Source: Arthrobotrys musiformis
Taxonomy: Eukaryota; Ascomycota; Orbiliomycetes; Orbiliales; Orbiliaceae
Length of the DNA: 64,000 nucleotides
NCBI GenBank assembly: GCA_036971715.1
Contig: JAVHJL010000001.1
Coordinates: forward strand, 3,968,001-4,032,000
Direction: 5' to 3'
Both the position numbers and the translations under genes were made by a program. A model generated the notes under the pieces. The model did not search any database, had not been told where the DNA came from, and worked only from the letters and a program-made list of their open reading frames with translations. This document shows positions 60,470 through 64,000 of this stretch, piece by piece (position 1 is the stretch's first letter; each line of letters opens with the position of its first letter).

Positions 60470-61927
60470 CTAAACCTCTTTTTTCCCTTCGCTTGGTTTA
60501 TCAACATAGCCTTCCTGTTGGAAACGGTTGGGCATATCTTTGGGTTTAGACTGTTCCGTGGAATCGCCTTGATGAAACTGCTGCAATTCCCGTTTCGAAA
60601 AACCACTACTACCACTACCACCACCAGGACCAGGACCGAACCTGTTGATATAATCTCGCCAATAGAAATTCTCCGGGTCCGGGGTTATAAAATTCGCTTT
60701 TTTACCCGGGGGCGCAATATTAACAAGATCATTGGGACCATAGGTGAAGCCCATTCTGCCTTTATACGTCCCTATGAGACCCGGCGAGGCAACAGGGGCG
60801 GCAAGACCACCCGGCAAGTATAAGTCTGGGTTATGATGGAATGGGTCGGCGTTTTGATGGTCTGCGTGTGCTAGTCTCAAATTCCGAGCGATTGGCTCGA
60901 CTATACTTAGTTCTTCTTCGGATGGTTCTATCACTCCTTCGTCGATATCGGCAGTGACCTCACAATGGCAAACTAGTTTTTGTAGAAAGAGGTTAGCTGG
61001 AGAGTATAGTGTGAGCCCATATTATGAGAGCAGGATTATAGATAATGTGTCTCTATTGCTTTGTTTGTGTGTTTGGGAATAGCGGGGTGTACATATATGT
61101 GCGTATGTTTACTTACTATTGATTGCTTTACATCGAGCAGCGACGTGTATAGTACAAGCGGAACCCTGTATATAAACGAGTTCGGCATTCTCGTTACATT
61201 GACACGTGTAACAAGGAATTTGCAACTTGTAAAGCTCCTGCTGGAGCTGCGCCTTGTTTGATTTATACTTTAGGAAGACCGCCCCTAGGGAACGGAACAG
61301 ATACGCATTGCTGTGTTCGTTTCCACCGTAGTCTTCGAAATTGAATCTAGTTGTTCCTTCGTTCCATTCTTTCATCCGAGCCATGAGTTCGGTGGCGGAC
61401 AGTGGGCATACCACACGCACGGTTCCACCCCGGATGTAACTCGGGGGTCCATGTATTGGTTCATGTTCATCGACCCTGGGTACAATACTCGGACTTTTAT
61501 CAAAACTTTCAGCGTCGTGGAGGGTATTAGCTTTAGAGGAACCAGTTGGCTCCGGTTTGAGCGTATCCGGCTCCTCTTTATCACCACCCTCTAATATTTT
61601 AGGTTTTGGAGCCGCTGTAGTGTCTAGAGTTGAATCCGTCAAGTTTCGAACTACTACAGGTGATATGGTATTACCGAGCGGATTGGCCAAGTCGAAGACA
61701 GACGAATTCGAGATCTGGCTTGATAGTTTATCGCCTCGTAGGGGAGCCACATTCTTTCCCTCAAGGGTAGTTGCATGCGAGATCGGTGATGCAGATATCG
61801 TGTTAATCCCGCCCAAAAATTGCAAAATGAGAGCGACGGCGGGAAAGATAGACAGAATATTGTTGCGGCTGTTGCATTTTAGCTTCACGGCTCCTGTGGC
61901 CGGTTTGAGGGCTTTATATAGGTGCAT
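60470..61927 (-). CDS. Putative secreted protein, tandem paralogue B
   Basis: Two exons (61927-61117 and 60972-60470) joined across a 144-nt intron (GTAAGT, branch AGCTAAC, acceptor ACTAG) give 437 residues. The ATG at 61927 is chosen because the frame's upstream codons lack ATG. The layout mirrors paralogue A: a hydrophobic segment (ILSIFPAVALILQFLGGINT) followed by SASPI, a Ser/Thr-rich region (NTISPVVVRNLTDSTLDTT), the domain RVVCPLSATELMARMKEWNE with FEDYGGNEHSN, Cys block CYTCQCNENAELVY and CTIHVAARCKAIN. Then ICHCEVTADID and the tail YGPNDLVNIAPPGKKANFIT, ENFYWRDYINRFGPGPGGG. The C terminus is charged (KKEV). The gene arose by tandem duplication with A. Function unknown; secretion and fast divergence are compatible with a host- or niche-interaction role. 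Confidence 0.82.
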
Positions 61928-63584
61928 TGGCGAATACAATTGTAGACACTCGATTGACTCAAGCAGGAATGTATCGATGTATCGATGTGGAAATACACTG
62001 TCCGCTGAAATGTGTATCTAAGTGGTTCATACGCCACTAGTTAGAAACATTAACATATATTTGCGTGTGTATTTGTCTTACTTGTGTCGGGCTCTTACCT
62101 CTGGAGCTCTTCGTGTGTATTTATATGAAGAATGAACTTGCAGAGGCCCTCTAGGCTTGATGAAAACAATTCAGCTAAGGACGAGGTATTCTCGAAAAAG
62201 TGGGTACCAATGTAGTATACGCTGGTGGCACAAATGTCCACTATTTAAAAATACGTTATTAAGCTGGTTGGCTATGGGTCTCCCGGAATATATCTATATA
62301 TTTCTAAATTTCTATCACTTTTCTTCCCGTGTCTTCTTCCGGATCCCTCTTCGAATTTCCAAGGCCACAACAAAATACATTAGTTCGCAATTGTACAATA
62401 AAAAGAAAAATAACAAAATAGCGGAGGAAAAGCTTAAGCTTTGATCAATTGGCCCACCCCACCAGGTTTACAGACATTAGTTAGCTAGCTACGATCCAAT
62501 GTAGCTCGTTTTTGTGTTTTGGTGGCCCTTTTTTACCCACTAAGCAAATATCTCATACCGTAGGTGTTTGAGATACCGACATTAATATGTTGATGTCTAT
62601 AATACACTATATCTGTATTACAAGTTGGAACGGCACGGTGGGGGCTATTGGGGATAATTAGTATAATCAACTTCATAGCCGACGATATGTTATATATAGC
62701 TGACTAGCCAAATAGCAGGATTCATATCTTTCTTATTGTATGAGCGTATAGACCGTTTATGCTGATTGACAAGTTGAATTATACAAGTCTTGAAGCTAAA
62801 GTTATATGACTCGAATGCGAATTGTTGCGGTGGCGCATGTATCAATATTTATTAAATTCACAACCGTAGCTCCATGATTTTGTATAAATTTGTATGCATA
62901 ATTATAACTAGTGCTCTCGATCACAAGCCATTTACTATTTGGTATGTGCATAATTAATCGCTTGGCCTATATCTATATATCTTTTGTTATACGTACGTAT
63001 GGACATACGGATATTTTCCAATTTGCGAGTTGGAAACGGTTTTGCAACCGCAACGGTTCGCCTCCTCAGCAGGAGCATTAAATTCAAGCAACCACTCGGG
63101 GATATGACCTGCATATTCGCTATTAGCCTTGTCTAACTAATTCAGATCTTCGCTTATATATATGGATAGTTGGTACAAAAGTGTTAGTTAATTGGCTTCG
63201 TTGACCGCCGGCCTTGATGTTATGAGCTTGGTTGGAATTTAGTTTCATGCTTACAACTAGAAGCGTTGGGTTTAGCAGTAGGTAGTATCGTCTTGCTAGC
63301 TTTAATAAACCCCGTACGAGCTTCACATACAACAATTGAAGAATTGATAGGGGAGATGCATTATTCGCATTAGTAGAGATTCGTCCATAAATACATGTGT
63401 TCGAAGTATGCATTATATATTATCACTCAGCCTGCCCAGGTGCCACAACATTTCCAAACATTTGCGCACCAACACATAAATTCCAACAAAGTTAATCTTT
63501 TAGCCTCGTGGGTTGGTCCTGTAAATTATAAAACAAACGTTCATGTTGGTGCACTAAATGTGCACCGTTCTCCATAATAACCAA
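61928..63584. other. Intergenic
   Basis: An AT-rich 1.65-kb tract. Repeated ATGTATCGATGT (two copies) lies at about 61970-61988 just upstream of paralogue B. No exon or RNA gene is supported. Confidence 0.45.
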
Positions 63585-64000
63585 TCAAAGATAGGTGTGC
63601 CATTGTGCCACAATATCGTTAATCTTTGGATCCTGGCTGGAGTACCAATATCGCCTTCTTCGTTGTATCTTTTCCTTGCTTGACCTCTTCGCCAACCTTT
63701 CTGCGGTTTCATTTGCCTCCTTCAAGGATACCAACACTCTGGTTGCTACGCCACCGGCAATGGCCTTCTTGGAAGCTTGTTCGAGGATCTTCCAAACTTT
63801 GATTTGATCTGCATCTTTCTTTTTGTATTCCCACTCAGTCTCTGTCTTGAGATCCTTGGTCGTTGACATCTTCGCGGCACCATCATCGTAAGTCCAACCG
63901 CCCCAGCTTGAATAGTCGGTGCTTGGTAGATCCTTTGTGATATATTGGTAACGCTTAGCCTCTGCGAGTTCCAAGCAAGTCATGCCGTTGGCGTTTTCAG
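63585..64000 (-). CDS. C-terminal part of an ankyrin-like protein, cut by the window edge
   Basis: A frame open from the right edge to the stop at 63585 encodes the last 138 residues. It begins ENANGMTCLELAEAKRYQYI, which fits the end of an ankyrin repeat (NGxTxLxLAxxxxY). Then come a Trp/Asp-rich stretch (DYSSWGGWTYDDGAAK), a charged helical region (TETEWEYKKKDADQIKVWK) and a basic run (EKIQRRRRYWYSSQD). The codon pattern is regular and there are no stops, which supports a real gene. The N terminus, full domain content and introns lie beyond the window. The ankyrin assignment rests on one partial repeat. Confidence 0.6.
   Translation of the reverse strand, partial: ENANGMTCLELAEAKRYQYITKDLPSTDYSSWGGWTYDDGAAKMSTTKDLKTETEWEYKKKDADQIKVWKILEQASKKAIAGGVATRVLVSLKEANETAERLAKRSSKEKIQRRRRYWYSSQDPKINDIVAQWHTYL

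Overview
This window is nuclear DNA of a filamentous ascomycete (Pezizomycotina). Genes are split by short introns (about 60-90 nt) with GTAAGT/GTATGT-type donors and CTAAC-like branch points. They include a CreC-type WD40 protein, a CreD-like PPxY arrestin, a mitochondrial K+/H+ exchange (Mit_KHE1) protein, the SPOUT methyltransferase Sfm1 and a Rab6/Ypt6 GTPase. The gene set would suit a leotiomycete, but I cannot fix the genus. Exon structures below were built by hand from reading frame, splice-site phase and family knowledge; no alignment or transcript was available.

Layout. 0-5 kb: an intron-containing tRNA-Leu and a compact eight-exon Mit_KHE1 gene. 5-11 kb: small or secreted proteins (an acidic secreted protein, a Ser/Thr/Lys-rich protein with two degenerate CBM1-like domains, and a 78-residue three-exon protein). 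11.8-18.1 kb: a CorA-like divalent-cation channel and a divergent protein kinase, facing each other. 22.4-30.2 kb: a housekeeping block with sfm1 and ypt6 on the minus strand and creC on the plus strand. 33.3-36.4 kb: a secreted FAD-linked oxidase convergent with a secreted Cys-rich protein. 39-40.9 kb: an APC-superfamily amino-acid/GABA/choline permease. 41-54 kb: a long gene-poor tract with foldback and tandem repeats, including a 55-bp MITE-like element with a 12-bp target-site duplication. 54.1-56.2 kb: the CreD-like arrestin. 57.4-62 kb: a tandem pair of paralogous secreted proteins of unknown function. The right edge cuts a probable ankyrin-type gene.

How genes may work together. CreC (partner of the CreB deubiquitinase) and CreD (arrestin adaptor for the HulA/Rsp5 ubiquitin ligase) belong to the same carbon-repression ubiquitin network, and the permease lying between them is the kind of plasma-membrane cargo that arrestins sort. 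That link is inference from family knowledge. The secreted proteins without recognised enzymes (5.4, 8.0, 36.4, 57.4 and 61.9 kb) are the least explained part of the window. I found no convincing gene cluster or defence-type system; the paralogous secreted pair and the repeats at 45 kb are the best leads for something undescribed.
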